This document shows, piece after piece, positions 9,940 through 18,522 of a DNA stretch of 43,079 nt; the first letter of the stretch is position 1, and the number at the start of each line of letters is the position of its first letter. This DNA is from Shewanella sairae (GTDB lineage: Bacteria > Pseudomonadota > Gammaproteobacteria > Enterobacterales > Shewanellaceae), in NCBI RefSeq assembly GCF_023283535.1, contig NZ_JAKILT010000050.1, positions 1-43,079 on the forward strand. The letters are read 5' to 3'. A program made the position numbers and the translations under genes. The notes beneath the pieces were generated by a model, which saw only the letters and a program-made list of their open reading frames with translations, searched no databases and was not told the origin of the DNA.

Positions 9940-10647
9940 ATGATTGGCAGGCTTTATCCATTAAAAAATATACGAAAAGTCTGCCAATTTAAATTGACGG
10001 TATTAGGGCTGTCTGTTTTTTGTCTTTATGCCGCTCCCAAAAAAGAGCTAGATTCAATCCATATTACCCAAACAATAGAGTCACAGTATGGTGAACGCGC
10101 GGGTAAGCGAATCAGAGCTTGGTTTAAAATTCTAGATGAAGCAAAGGACTTACAAGATAGCGACAAAATTTTGATGGTTAATAATTTTTTTAATCTGTTT
10201 CATTTTGTCGATGATATAAAACTTTGGGGAAATAAGAACTACTGGGCTACGCCCATGGAGTTTATAGGAGTCAGTGGTGGTGACTGTGAAGATTTTTCAA
10301 TCGCCAAATACTTTACTCTACTTCAACTCGGTGTTTCAGAAGATAAGCTGCGAATTACTATGGTTAAAGCAACCACAGTAAACCAATACCATATGGTGCT
10401 CGCTTATTATGAAACCCCCTCTTCTATTCCTCTCGTTTTAGACAATCTTGATAAACAAATAAAACCAGCAACCCAGAGAACAGACCTATTACCTGTATAT
10501 AGCTTTAATGGTCGACAGCTATGGTTAAATAAAGAAAAAGGACGAGGTGTTCTAGCTGGCTCTTCATCTAAGCTGGCGAAATGGAATGACCTACAACACC
10601 GCTTGGGAGTTGAAAGACTCAACCAACCCAAAATCAAACTGGAGTAG
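9940..10647 (+). CDS. bpfG: Periplasmic adhesin-cleaving cysteine protease (BpfG/LapG, BTLCP family)
   Basis: Calcium-dependent transglutaminase-like cysteine protease that cuts the adhesin N-terminus and frees cells from the biofilm; 235 aa. The N-terminus has a hydrophobic export signal (KLTVLGLSVFCLYAA). The catalytic triad is visible: Cys116 in GGDCEDF, His151 in QYHMVLAYY and Asp168 in VLDNL. Asp115 and Glu117, flanking the Cys, match the calcium-binding DCE motif known in LapG. The gene lies between the OmpA lipoprotein gene and bpfD, the LapD-type gene whose product inhibits the protease. GGAG at 9922-9925 is a rather distant ribosome site. Confidence 0.92.
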   Translation: MIGRLYPLKNIRKVCQFKLTVLGLSVFCLYAAPKKELDSIHITQTIESQYGERAGKRIRAWFKILDEAKDLQDSDKILMVNNFFNLFHFVDDIKLWGNKNYWATPMEFIGVSGGDCEDFSIAKYFTLLQLGVSEDKLRITMVKATTVNQYHMVLAYYETPSSIPLVLDNLDKQIKPATQRTDLLPVYSFNGRQLWLNKEKGRGVLAGSSSKLAKWNDLQHRLGVERLNQPKIKLE

Positions 10648-10655
10648 TAAATAAG

Positions 10656-12575
10656 ATGACCCTGTTTCGACAGATATACACACTACTATTTGTACTATTT
10701 TTGTTAGTTGTGACCAGCTTAAGCTATGTGCAGTTTACCGAAACACAAAGCTTTTTGACCAAACAAATGGAATCCGATCTCAATAATACCAGCCACTCAT
10801 TAGGTATTATGTTAGTCCCCGATCTAGAAGCGGGGGATATTGTTGGTGCAGAAACACTGATTAACGTCATTTTTGAAGGTGGATATTACCAAGAGGTCAA
10901 ACTCACTTGGTTAGTGGATGGCAAACAACAAGTTTGGCAAAACCCCATAACAATTGATGGTGTACCGCAGTGGTTTATCGATTTAGACCTCTTCAAAACA
11001 ATCAAACGAGAAAGCATCATTACGTCGGGTTGGATCCAATTAGCACGTCTAGAAATTGTTGCTCACCCAGGGTTTGGTTACCATGAACTTTGGCGCACAA
11101 TGACAAATGCGACAATCGTATTTTCCATTCTATTTTTAATCGCAATCATCTCTGCACGTATTGGTTTAACTTGGATATTAAGACCACTTCACAATATTGC
11201 TGAGCATGCTAAAGATATCGCTAATCGTAAATTTGGACCAGATTTAACACTGCCTAGAACCGCTGAATTAAAATCTGTTGTTCAAGCTTTTAACAGCATG
11301 TCAGATCAGCTTAAACAAATTTTTAGCTCTTTAGATGAAGAGGTTGGAGAACTAAGAAAGAAAAACTTGATAGATCAAGTATCTGGACTCCCAAATCGCC
11401 AGTATATGATGGGGCAATTAAACAGCTGGCTAAGTGAGCCGAAAAGTGGTGCATTGATGATGGCGAAGTTTAACTGGCTTGAAGAAGTCCATAGTAAATA
11501 TGGTTATCAAGTCCGTGATGAAACCATTCGCTTGCTATCAGAAAAGATGAAGCAACATTTGGATGGTGTAACTCCTTCAGTAATAGCACGTATCGCAGCC
11601 TACGAATTTGCCTTTTTAATTGATAGCTCAGAGCATGAGCAAACCAGTAAATATTTACAAACGCTTATCCGCACTATCAACCAAGAGGTATCTAAAGCAG
11701 GTTGTAAGCCTAATGAAGACTTCGCCATAGGCATCGCCGAGCGTATAGGCCAAATGTCAGTAACTGATATTCTTGCTCAATCAGATAACGCCCTACAAAA
11801 AGCGCTACAGGACAATCAAGTTTTCCATTGGTTCGAAACCAACGAAAAGCAATTATTTACTCGTGAACAATGGCGTGATCATTTAAACAGCGCAATTAGC
11901 GATGGTCAGTTTAAGTTTAAATGGCAACCTGTTTTATTAAACGAAACCGAGTCCGTCTTACAACGAGAGCTATACTGCCAACTGGAAATTAACCAGAAAA
12001 TGGTTCAAGCAGGTCAGTTTATGCCCTATGTAGAACTACTGTCTTTGGGAACCCAATTGGACAAAAGTCTCATTGAAGCTGTTCATAGTAAAAAACTATT
12101 GGAAAAGAACTTCGAACCAATTGCAATTAACTTAACTTTCCAAAGTATGGGTGATATTGAATTCCATCAATGGCTTAATAAGTTTTTGCGCGCATCTCCA
12201 TTAAGTTCACGTATTTGTTTCGATATACCAGAAGCAGCCATTTATAGTAACCCTGAGGCCTGTGAAGCGCTTTGTACAATTATCCGTGACAATGGGGCAC
12301 ACTTTGGCATCGACCACTTTGGTCGCCAATTTGGATCGATGTCCTACCTTCAAGATTTACGTCCTCGTTACGTCAAACTCGATCAATCTTTTGCTTATTA
12401 TGATGAAAGCGAGCACAGCAGTGAGCTTTGTCGCGCACTTATTAATGTTGCCAAAGGCTTGGATATTGAAGTTATCGTCACTGGTATAGAGGAAGAAGAA
12501 CAGCTTGAACGCTTTATCCCATTAAAAACAAATGCGTATATGGGCTATATCTCGCCTCCTATCGCAATAGACTAA
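10656..12575 (+). CDS. bpfD: c-di-GMP receptor controlling the adhesin protease (BpfD/LapD)
   Basis: Inner-membrane switch protein of 639 aa. Membrane segment 1 is at residues ~5-25; a periplasmic LapD/MoxY-type domain follows to ~150 and is the part that binds LapG in the family. Membrane segment 2 (~152-175) leads to a HAMP domain (RPLHNIAEHAKDIANRKF), then GGDEF and EAL domains. Both enzymatic motifs are degenerate: AAYEF (314-318) replaces GGDEF, and QRELYCQL around 436 replaces the EAL motif. This fits a receptor without cyclase or phosphodiesterase activity, as shown for LapD. It starts 8 bases after the bpfG stop. A strong terminator follows, so this is the last gene of the operon. Confidence 0.93.
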   Translation: MTLFRQIYTLLFVLFLLVVTSLSYVQFTETQSFLTKQMESDLNNTSHSLGIMLVPDLEAGDIVGAETLINVIFEGGYYQEVKLTWLVDGKQQVWQNPITIDGVPQWFIDLDLFKTIKRESIITSGWIQLARLEIVAHPGFGYHELWRTMTNATIVFSILFLIAIISARIGLTWILRPLHNIAEHAKDIANRKFGPDLTLPRTAELKSVVQAFNSMSDQLKQIFSSLDEEVGELRKKNLIDQVSGLPNRQYMMGQLNSWLSEPKSGALMMAKFNWLEEVHSKYGYQVRDETIRLLSEKMKQHLDGVTPSVIARIAAYEFAFLIDSSEHEQTSKYLQTLIRTINQEVSKAGCKPNEDFAIGIAERIGQMSVTDILAQSDNALQKALQDNQVFHWFETNEKQLFTREQWRDHLNSAISDGQFKFKWQPVLLNETESVLQRELYCQLEINQKMVQAGQFMPYVELLSLGTQLDKSLIEAVHSKKLLEKNFEPIAINLTFQSMGDIEFHQWLNKFLRASPLSSRICFDIPEAAIYSNPEACEALCTIIRDNGAHFGIDHFGRQFGSMSYLQDLRPRYVKLDQSFAYYDESEHSSELCRALINVAKGLDIEVIVTGIEEEEQLERFIPLKTNAYMGYISPPIAID

Positions 12576-12587
12576 TTAAAAACATAC

Positions 12588-12613
12588 AAAGGCCTCCAAG
12601 AGGCCTTTTTTAT
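12588..12613 (+). terminator. Intrinsic terminator of the adhesin operon
   Basis: A 9-bp stem (AAAGGCCTC at 12588-12596, GAGGCCTTT at 12600-12608) with a 3-base loop and a T run directly follows, 13 bases after the bpfD stop. Confidence 0.88.
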
Positions 12614-12692
12614 TCCCTAGACAAAATTTAACGCTTCATACCAAGAGTGTTTCACAAAGTCATCTCTCTTTTTCTGCTCAAGATAAACCTAA

Positions 12693-12724
12693 AACCTCTC
12701 AACTTCTCAACTTCTCAACTTCTC
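12693..12724. repeat. Tandem octamer repeat, four copies
   Basis: AACTTCTC is present three times exactly at 12701-12724. A fourth copy with one mismatch (AACCTCTC) is at 12693-12700. It lies in the most decayed tRNA tail unit, where the terminator stem would be expected. Confidence 0.85.
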
Positions 12725-12797
12725 AAAAGACTTCATGTGAAAATGCTTGCATGAACGAAAGAATAAGAATTCCAGCTCTTTTTGCAGCAAATAGAAA

Positions 12798-12829
12798 CAA
12801 AAAAAGCCTCTCGATTTCTCGAAAGGCTT
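12798..12829 (-). terminator. Second, distal terminator-like hairpin of the tRNA transcript
   Basis: On the - strand, arms AAGCCT-TCGA and TCGA-AGGCTT (with a one-base mismatch between blocks) form a stem followed by a run of seven Ts (the A run at 12798-12804). It belongs to the decayed unit and may be a backup terminator. Confidence 0.55.
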
Positions 12830-12839
12830 AATATAAAAG

Positions 12840-12880
12840 TGGTCGCATGACAAAAGAGTGAGGATTCGAATCCGTAGCGA
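12840..12880 (-). pseudogene. tRNA-Pro 3' end remnant
   Basis: On the - strand this keeps the T-arm palindrome GGATTCGAATCC and, further on, the CGACCA end followed by the same terminator context as the real tRNA-Pro at 12935. No D-arm, anticodon arm or 5' acceptor strand can be found. I read it as the leftover of a third tRNA-Pro copy; chance similarity is unlikely because the adjacent terminator is also shared. Confidence 0.6.
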
Positions 12881-12894
12881 TATATGACAGATAC

Positions 12895-12924
12895 AAAAAA
12901 GCCTCTAAATTTCTCTAGAGGCTT
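12895..12924 (-). terminator. Terminator of the tRNA operon
   Basis: A 9-bp stem (AAGCCTCTA at 12899-12907, TAGAGGCTT at 12916-12924) is followed on the - strand by six Ts. It lies 10 bases past the last tRNA-Pro. Confidence 0.85.
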
Positions 12925-12934
12925 CATGTAAAAG

Positions 12935-13011
<77 letters not shown>

Positions 13012-13069
13012 AAAATCTTTTGTCTTACTTAACTTGCTAAATATCGAGTAAACTCGCTATTTATAAATG

Positions 13070-13146
<77 letters not shown>

Positions 13147-13178
13147 AGTCTTTTACAACATTTAAAGCGTTAGGAAAA

Positions 13179-13254
13179 TGGGGTGACTGATGGGGTTCGA
13201 ACCCACGACAACCGGAATCACAATCCGGGACTCTACCAACTGAGCTACAATCAC
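13179..13254 (-). tRNA. tRNA-His (anticodon GTG)
   Basis: A 76-base gene with encoded CCA. The acceptor is GTGATTG/CAGTCAC, the anticodon loop contains GTG, and the discriminator is C. The template also has a G at the -1 position (C at 13255), as expected for tRNA-His. Confidence 0.97.
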
Positions 13255-13291
13255 CACTGATATTTCCTACTAACAAGCCTCGTTTCCATTC

Positions 13292-13368
13292 TGGTGCACC
13301 CAGAAGGATTCGAACCCTCGGCCTCACCCTCCGGAGGGGTGCGCTCTATCCAGCTGAGCTATGGGTGC
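13292..13368 (-). tRNA. tRNA-Arg (anticodon CCG)
   Basis: A 77-base gene with encoded CCA. The acceptor is GCACCCA/TGGGTGC, the anticodon stem CACCC/GGGTG encloses CTCCGGA with anticodon CCG, and the T-arm is normal. It is the first gene of the tRNA operon. Confidence 0.97.
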
Positions 13369-13376
13369 CTTGCCTT

Positions 13377-13420
13377 GTTAGCGGGGCACATAATAGGTCC
13401 AAATCGCCTCGCCGTCTACA
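13377..13420 (-). promoter_or_regulatory. Probable promoter of the tRNA operon with GC-rich discriminator
   Basis: On the - strand a TATTAT -10 box (13390-13395) is followed by the GC-rich GTGCCCCGC, the kind of discriminator found at stringently controlled stable RNA promoters. The -35 region is poor (TGTAGA or TAGACG). The first tRNA begins about 20 bases downstream. Confidence 0.55.
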
Positions 13421-13596
13421 CTTGTTTTGCTTTTTTTCGTGATTTTACGTGCGTTCGCTCAAGATTTGAGTCATTTGTGCATTTTTTTATCGTAACGCGT
13501 CAAAATAATGACTTGGATGAGCTAAGAATTCATGTTATCAATAGGGATTAGTCCAAATCCTAATCAAATTAAAATAATAGCGATTGACGGAACAGC

Positions 13597-16236
13597 ATGT
13601 TTAGGGAAGAAACATCTCAGTCAAAACATACACTGAGGCTACATAAAAGGATTGCTCGCTTAAAAGCACTAGCTCTTAAGTATAAACGCGCCGAAATCAC
13701 TCAAAACGCTTTGTTAGAGATATCTAACTTTGCGGCGAGCGTGACCACGCCAAAAGAGTTCTATTCATCTTTGCATAAATCAGTTAATGAACTGATCCCT
13801 GCCGACAACTTTTTTATTGCAACTATAAACTCCACCAACGGCAAGCTTGAAGTCCCATTTTTCCTAGACGAGAAAGACGCTCACCCGGACGATTGCTACC
13901 CTGATGAAGATTTATCTGAAACCTTATACAGTGGGTTAACCGGTTACGTACTCAGAACAGAACAAACATTGATCTGTAATGACGAGCTCTATCAACAACT
14001 CGCCAAATCAAAAGCTATCGCTTTACGTGGTAGCACCTGTCATCAATGGATAGGTACGCCCATAAAAAGTGCTGATCAAACAATAGGTGTTCTAGTTTTC
14101 CAGAGCTACAGCCCTAATGTTGTTTATTCAGAAATAGAAATAGAGCTGATGAATTTTATTAGCCACCATATCTCAGGCGTTATTCAACGTTTAGATAACC
14201 AAGAGCAGTTAGAGCAAGCGATTGATACTCGAACTAAAGAGCTCAGCATCGCCTATAACAAGCTAAAACAAGAAGTTTATGAACGTCGCCGCGCCGAACG
14301 CCTACAAAAGTCGTTGTTTGAAATTGCAGACCTAGCTAACTCTAATATCGACAATCAACAGTTTTATAGTGAGATCCACCGGGTGATTAGCCACCTTTTG
14401 CCAGTGAACAACTGCTTTATTTCACTGTTAAACGAACAAAGAAACACACTAACCTTCCCTTACTTCGTGTCTCAGTTTGATCTAGAGCCACCAAAGTCGA
14501 GACCATTGAGCGATGGTCTTACCGAATATATTTTGCTTAACCATAAGCCTAGATTACTTGAAAAAGCCGATATTAACGCGCTTATCGCATCTGGCGAGCT
14601 CTACAAGGCGGCGCCAGAGCTTAACGACACTAAAGAGATCAATCAGTGGATTGCCGTGCCATTATTTATCCACGGTCAAGTTAGCGGTGCATTGACTATA
14701 TATAGCTATAGCTTTAGCCAAAACTACCAAGAGAAAGATCTTGAACTACTCACTTTTGTTTCACAGCACATAGCCACAGCAATTGAGAAAAAACTCTCCG
14801 CTGAGTCTCTCAAACTGAGTTATGAGCAACTAGAAGATAAAGTTAATCAACGGACCCAGGCATTAGCAGATGCTAATAATGATTTAGAAAAAGAGATCAG
14901 CCAACGTAAACGAATTGAACGCCAATTGGTCCATGATGCTAAACACGATAATTTAACTGGTTTACCTAACCGCTCTATGTTTATGGAGCGCCTAACCCAA
15001 GCGATAAAGCACGTTCGCCGACATACATTAAATCGATTCGCCGTACTGTTTATTGATATGGATCGCTTTAAGCTCCTCAACGATACCTTAGGTCACTTAG
15101 AAGGTGACAGGTTTCTTATTGAAACAGCCAAACGCCTAAAGCTATGTATACGCAGTAACGACATGCTTGCAAGACTCGGCGGAGATGAATTTGTCATTCT
15201 TCTCGATTCTATTAGTGGCTCTCAGGATGCTGAAGACGTTGCCGAAAGAGTTTTAGCCGAGCTATCTAAACCTTATCAACTCGTCAATCAGAAATTTAAT
15301 TCCAGTGGCAGTATCGGGATTTCGATGAGCGACCAGAACAGGTCCGACACTAGCGAATCTATTTTACGTGATGCAGATACAGCAATGTATCAAGCCAAGT
15401 CTCAAGGGAAAGGTTGCTTTGTTATTTTCAATAATAACGTTAATAAGCAGCAAATCACTGATATCAAACTTGAGAACGAGCTCAAGTCAGCAATGAGTAA
15501 TAAGCAACTACAAGTGAGTTACTTACCAATTATGGGGTTAAGTACTAACAAGGTGGTTGGTCTGGAACCAAGATTATTCTGGCATCATCCAACTTTGGGG
15601 AAGATTAAGCAGAATCAATTAAATAATATTGCCGAACATTGCAACATGATTATTGAACTGGATAATTATATGCTCGACATGGTTAATGGTAGTTTTGATA
15701 CATTCCAAGACGTTTATGATGATGCTCTAAAACTGCATTTATCGATTTCTAGTCAACACCTTAATCACAAGTATGCACTACGCGCCCTTAAAAATAGACT
15801 GAAACAGTTTGATGTTGATAGGAGTAAAGTCACTTTATTCTTCGATGAAAAAGCCTTTGTCCAAAATACCAATAATCATATTTGCGCTTTTGAAAGCTTA
15901 AGTCCACTGAATGTGAAGCTAGGAATTGAAGGTTACGGTAGTGCTCACAGCGCAATTAGCAGCCTGACATTTTTACCCGTCGATGCATTAAAACTCGATC
16001 CAAGCTATTGCAGCCATCTAGAGAACAGTCAACATCTAAAGCTTGTGAAAGCTTATTTTAGTGCAGCCCAAGCAATGGAAATCGCAGTGTTTGCTGTTGG
16101 AGTAAATACCTCACAGCAGCAACAAGTTCTGAAAAACATCGGCTTTCAGGTGGGGCAAGGAGTTGTTTTAGGCGAGGTTATTGAGTGCCCGGCCGAAGCC
16201 AAAACAGATAACGTCACTGACCAAGAGTGTGCATAA
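13597..16236 (+). CDS. GAF-GAF-GGDEF-EAL signalling protein, probable diguanylate cyclase
   Basis: A soluble c-di-GMP protein of 879 aa. The order is a short coiled N-terminus, GAF 1 (~45-200), a coiled linker, GAF 2 (~245-395), a coiled linker, GGDEF (~445-610) and an EAL-like domain (~625-865). GGDEF is intact at 528-532. The inhibitory RxxD site is present (RSND, 519-522) with the usual five-residue spacing. The EAL domain is degenerate: GLEPRLFW replaces the EAL motif, IEGYGSA replaces the DDFGTG loop, and AVGVN stands where the VAEGVE motif is expected, so phosphodiesterase activity is doubtful. It lies 1 kb from the c-di-GMP-controlled adhesin operon; a functional link is inference. Confidence 0.88.
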   Translation: MFREETSQSKHTLRLHKRIARLKALALKYKRAEITQNALLEISNFAASVTTPKEFYSSLHKSVNELIPADNFFIATINSTNGKLEVPFFLDEKDAHPDDCYPDEDLSETLYSGLTGYVLRTEQTLICNDELYQQLAKSKAIALRGSTCHQWIGTPIKSADQTIGVLVFQSYSPNVVYSEIEIELMNFISHHISGVIQRLDNQEQLEQAIDTRTKELSIAYNKLKQEVYERRRAERLQKSLFEIADLANSNIDNQQFYSEIHRVISHLLPVNNCFISLLNEQRNTLTFPYFVSQFDLEPPKSRPLSDGLTEYILLNHKPRLLEKADINALIASGELYKAAPELNDTKEINQWIAVPLFIHGQVSGALTIYSYSFSQNYQEKDLELLTFVSQHIATAIEKKLSAESLKLSYEQLEDKVNQRTQALADANNDLEKEISQRKRIERQLVHDAKHDNLTGLPNRSMFMERLTQAIKHVRRHTLNRFAVLFIDMDRFKLLNDTLGHLEGDRFLIETAKRLKLCIRSNDMLARLGGDEFVILLDSISGSQDAEDVAERVLAELSKPYQLVNQKFNSSGSIGISMSDQNRSDTSESILRDADTAMYQAKSQGKGCFVIFNNNVNKQQITDIKLENELKSAMSNKQLQVSYLPIMGLSTNKVVGLEPRLFWHHPTLGKIKQNQLNNIAEHCNMIIELDNYMLDMVNGSFDTFQDVYDDALKLHLSISSQHLNHKYALRALKNRLKQFDVDRSKVTLFFDEKAFVQNTNNHICAFESLSPLNVKLGIEGYGSAHSAISSLTFLPVDALKLDPSYCSHLENSQHLKLVKAYFSAAQAMEIAVFAVGVNTSQQQQVLKNIGFQVGQGVVLGEVIECPAEAKTDNVTDQECA

Positions 16237-16260
16237 CAGTGCTATGCACACTCTCGGTCA
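16218..16260. terminator. Long hairpin between convergent genes
   Basis: An 18-bp stem with a single mismatch (16218-16235 pairs with 16243-16260) and a 7-base loop spans the stop codon of the GGDEF gene and reaches within 7 bases of the rep stop. It has no T run on either side, so it is not a classical intrinsic terminator. It may still block convergent transcription or stabilise both mRNA ends. Confidence 0.6.
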
Positions 16261-16266
16261 AGCACA

Positions 16267-18282
16267 CTACTTATTCTTAAACATATCTCTTAAGTTAGCG
16301 ATATTCGATTTACCTGATTGCTGCATCTGCTCAGCCGTTTGCACTGGCTTACGGTTTTCCCAGATTAAGTCATCTTGCGGCAATTCCATCAAGAAGCGAC
16401 TTGGCTCACAACGAATAGTTTCACCAAACTGACGACGTTCGCGACAAATCACAAACCACAATTCTTTTTGTGCTCGAGTAATCCCTACGTAAGCTAAGCG
16501 GCGCTCTTCATCGACGTTGTCTTCATCAATACTGCTTTGATGCGGCAAAATGCGTTCTTCTGCGCCCACCATAAACACATACGGGAACTCCAAACCTTTA
16601 GAAGCGTGTAAGGTCATTAGCTGCACCTGATCGCCGCCCTCGTCTTCACTATTACGCTCCATCATGTCGCGCAACGTTAAACGAGTCACCACTTCAGGCA
16701 GCGTCATGCCCTCATCTAAGTCGTCACCTTGCAGCATTTCAGTGACCCAACGGTATAGCTCTGAAATGTTCTTCATGCGCATTTCAGCCGCTTTAGCACT
16801 AGTGCTAGTTTCGTATAGGTAATCTTCGTAATTAATTTTACGAATGAGCTGCTTAACTGCATCAACAGGATCGCCACGCTCAGCTAAATCACCGGTTTCA
16901 ACCACAAAGCGACCGAAGTGATACAAGCTCGACATCGCCGCAGGCGGCAGCTCGTGATTTAAGTCAGCCTCAAAGATGGCGGCAAACATGGAAATTTGCT
17001 TTTGGTTAGCAAAATTGCCCAAACGTTCAAGTGTTGCAGGGCCAATACCACGCTTTGGTAGGTTCACAATACGTAAAAAGGCATTGTCATCATCCGGATT
17101 CACGATTAAACGCAAATAAGCCATGATGTCTTTAATTTCAGCACGACCAAAGAAAGACGTACCACCGCTGAGCTTATAGGGAATGCGGTTAGTCATTAGT
17201 GCACGTTCAAGCAAGCGTGACTGATGGTTACCACGATACAAAATCGCGTAATCACCATAGCTAGTACGGCCGACGAATTTATGGCGGATCATTTCCGCAA
17301 TCACTCGCTCCGCTTCTTGCTCTTCATTAGCCGCAATGAGCACACGAATAGGTTCACCATAAGCCAACTCACTGAATAGCGCTTTCTCATACACATGCGG
17401 GTTATTGGCAATCAAAATGTTGGCAGCGCGCAAAATACGCTGACTGGAACGATAGTTCTGCTCCAGTTTAATCAGTTTTAACTTAGGAAAATCTTTACCC
17501 AGTAGCACTAGGTTTTGCGGTTTAGCGCCACGCCATGAGTAAATAGACTGGTCATCATCACCTACCACGGTAAAGCGAGCACGCTCACCCACCAGCAACT
17601 TCACCATCTCATATTGACTAGTGTTGGTATCTTGATACTCATCCACCAGCATATATTGAATACGGGTTTGCCAGCGGGTTCTCACCTCTTCATTATGCCT
17701 CAGCAATAATGTCGGCATTAAAATCAAGTCATCAAAATCGAGTGCGTTATAAGCCTTCATATGTTGGGCATAACGCTGATAAAGCAATGCAAATAACTGT
17801 TGCTGCTCATCCTTAGCAATTTTTCGCGCTTGCTCCGGGATCACTAAATCACCTTTCCAATTGGAAATGGTACTAGCTAATAACTTGAGCAGATCTTTAT
17901 CTTCATCCAACTCGACTTCAGTTAGCTCTTTTAGCAATGCAAAAGTATCTTGGTCATCAAACAGTGAAAAACCAGGCTTTAAGCCAACAACCTTATGCTC
18001 ACGCTTAATGATCTCAAGCCCTAACGTATGGAAAGTGGAGATCCATAATCCACGCGCTTCTTTACGCCCCATAGACTGCGAAACACGCTCTTTCATCTCG
18101 CGTGCTGCTTTGTTAGTGAAGGTTACCGCAGCAATATTGCGGGCTTTATAGCCACACTTTTCCACCAAGTAAGCAATCTTATTAATAATTACTCGGGTCT
18201 TACCACTGCCAGCACCCGCAAGTACTAAGCAAGGGCCGCTTACATAGTGAACGGCATCATTTTGTCCGGGATTGAGCTTCAT
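16267..18282 (-). CDS. rep: ATP-dependent DNA helicase Rep
   Basis: Superfamily 1A 3'-5' helicase that clears proteins ahead of the replication fork; 671 aa, close to E. coli Rep (673). Motif I is AGAGSGKTR (Lys28), motif Ia AAVTFTNKAAREM, motif II LVDEYQDT, motif III GDDDQSIYSWRGA, motif IV KLEQNYRS and motif V LMTLHASKGLEFPYVF, followed by VGITRAQ. The N-terminus MKLNPGQNDAV fits Rep rather than UvrD. It is convergent with the GGDEF gene and divergent from the TetR gene. Confidence 0.96.
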   Translation of the reverse strand: MKLNPGQNDAVHYVSGPCLVLAGAGSGKTRVIINKIAYLVEKCGYKARNIAAVTFTNKAAREMKERVSQSMGRKEARGLWISTFHTLGLEIIKREHKVVGLKPGFSLFDDQDTFALLKELTEVELDEDKDLLKLLASTISNWKGDLVIPEQARKIAKDEQQQLFALLYQRYAQHMKAYNALDFDDLILMPTLLLRHNEEVRTRWQTRIQYMLVDEYQDTNTSQYEMVKLLVGERARFTVVGDDDQSIYSWRGAKPQNLVLLGKDFPKLKLIKLEQNYRSSQRILRAANILIANNPHVYEKALFSELAYGEPIRVLIAANEEQEAERVIAEMIRHKFVGRTSYGDYAILYRGNHQSRLLERALMTNRIPYKLSGGTSFFGRAEIKDIMAYLRLIVNPDDDNAFLRIVNLPKRGIGPATLERLGNFANQKQISMFAAIFEADLNHELPPAAMSSLYHFGRFVVETGDLAERGDPVDAVKQLIRKINYEDYLYETSTSAKAAEMRMKNISELYRWVTEMLQGDDLDEGMTLPEVVTRLTLRDMMERNSEDEGGDQVQLMTLHASKGLEFPYVFMVGAEERILPHQSSIDEDNVDEERRLAYVGITRAQKELWFVICRERRQFGETIRCEPSRFLMELPQDDLIWENRKPVQTAEQMQQSGKSNIANLRDMFKNK

Positions 18283-18486
18283 GGATACGTTAAAACCAAG
18301 ATATTGAGGAAGGCATTAAAAGACGAATGATAGCAGAAACGCCGATGCGAACGGAAAAGTTATCGACAATATCTGCACTGCTTAAATTTATTACTACATT
18401 TATCACTAATCAAGTCATTAACTTAAGCGGTGCTGTACTAATTTTGTTCTTATTATTACTTGCGATTATTTAAAAGGCTTACTAGA

Positions 18487-18512
18487 ATAATGAATGAACG
18501 TTCACTCATTAT
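18487..18512. promoter_or_regulatory. 26-bp palindrome, likely TetR operator
   Basis: A 26-base inverted repeat centred on TGAACGTTCA with only one mismatched pair. It lies immediately upstream of the TetR start chosen here and is the typical size for a TetR-family operator, so autoregulation and control of the downstream efflux genes are likely. The longer upstream start (18460) would put the operator inside the coding region. Confidence 0.75.
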
Positions 18513-18522
18513 AGTTGTTATT

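Larger units (their letters stand above)
12614..12934 (-). repeat. Non-coding stretch with decayed terminator plus tRNA 3' end units
   Basis: This ~320-base gap holds no gene. Read on the - strand it looks like the tail of the tRNA transcript. A terminator-like stem next to the sequence AAAGTGGTCG recurs three times with increasing decay: intact beside tRNA-Pro (12895-12940), decayed at ~12798-12880, and heavily decayed at ~12690-12780. The middle copy keeps the TGGTCG of the tRNA 3' end and the T-arm GGATTCGAATCC (12862-12873) but has lost the rest of the tRNA. The outer copy shares blocks such as CTTCATGTGAAAATG and GCATGA with the others. Confidence 0.7.

Noticed and set aside
12693..12724. 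Short tandem repeat as a possible CRISPR
   Set aside because: The unit is 8 bases with no spacers and no cas genes are present in the window.
13294..13551. Open frame of 85 codons on the + strand
   Set aside because: It starts inside the tRNA-Arg gene on the opposite strand and has no family resemblance.
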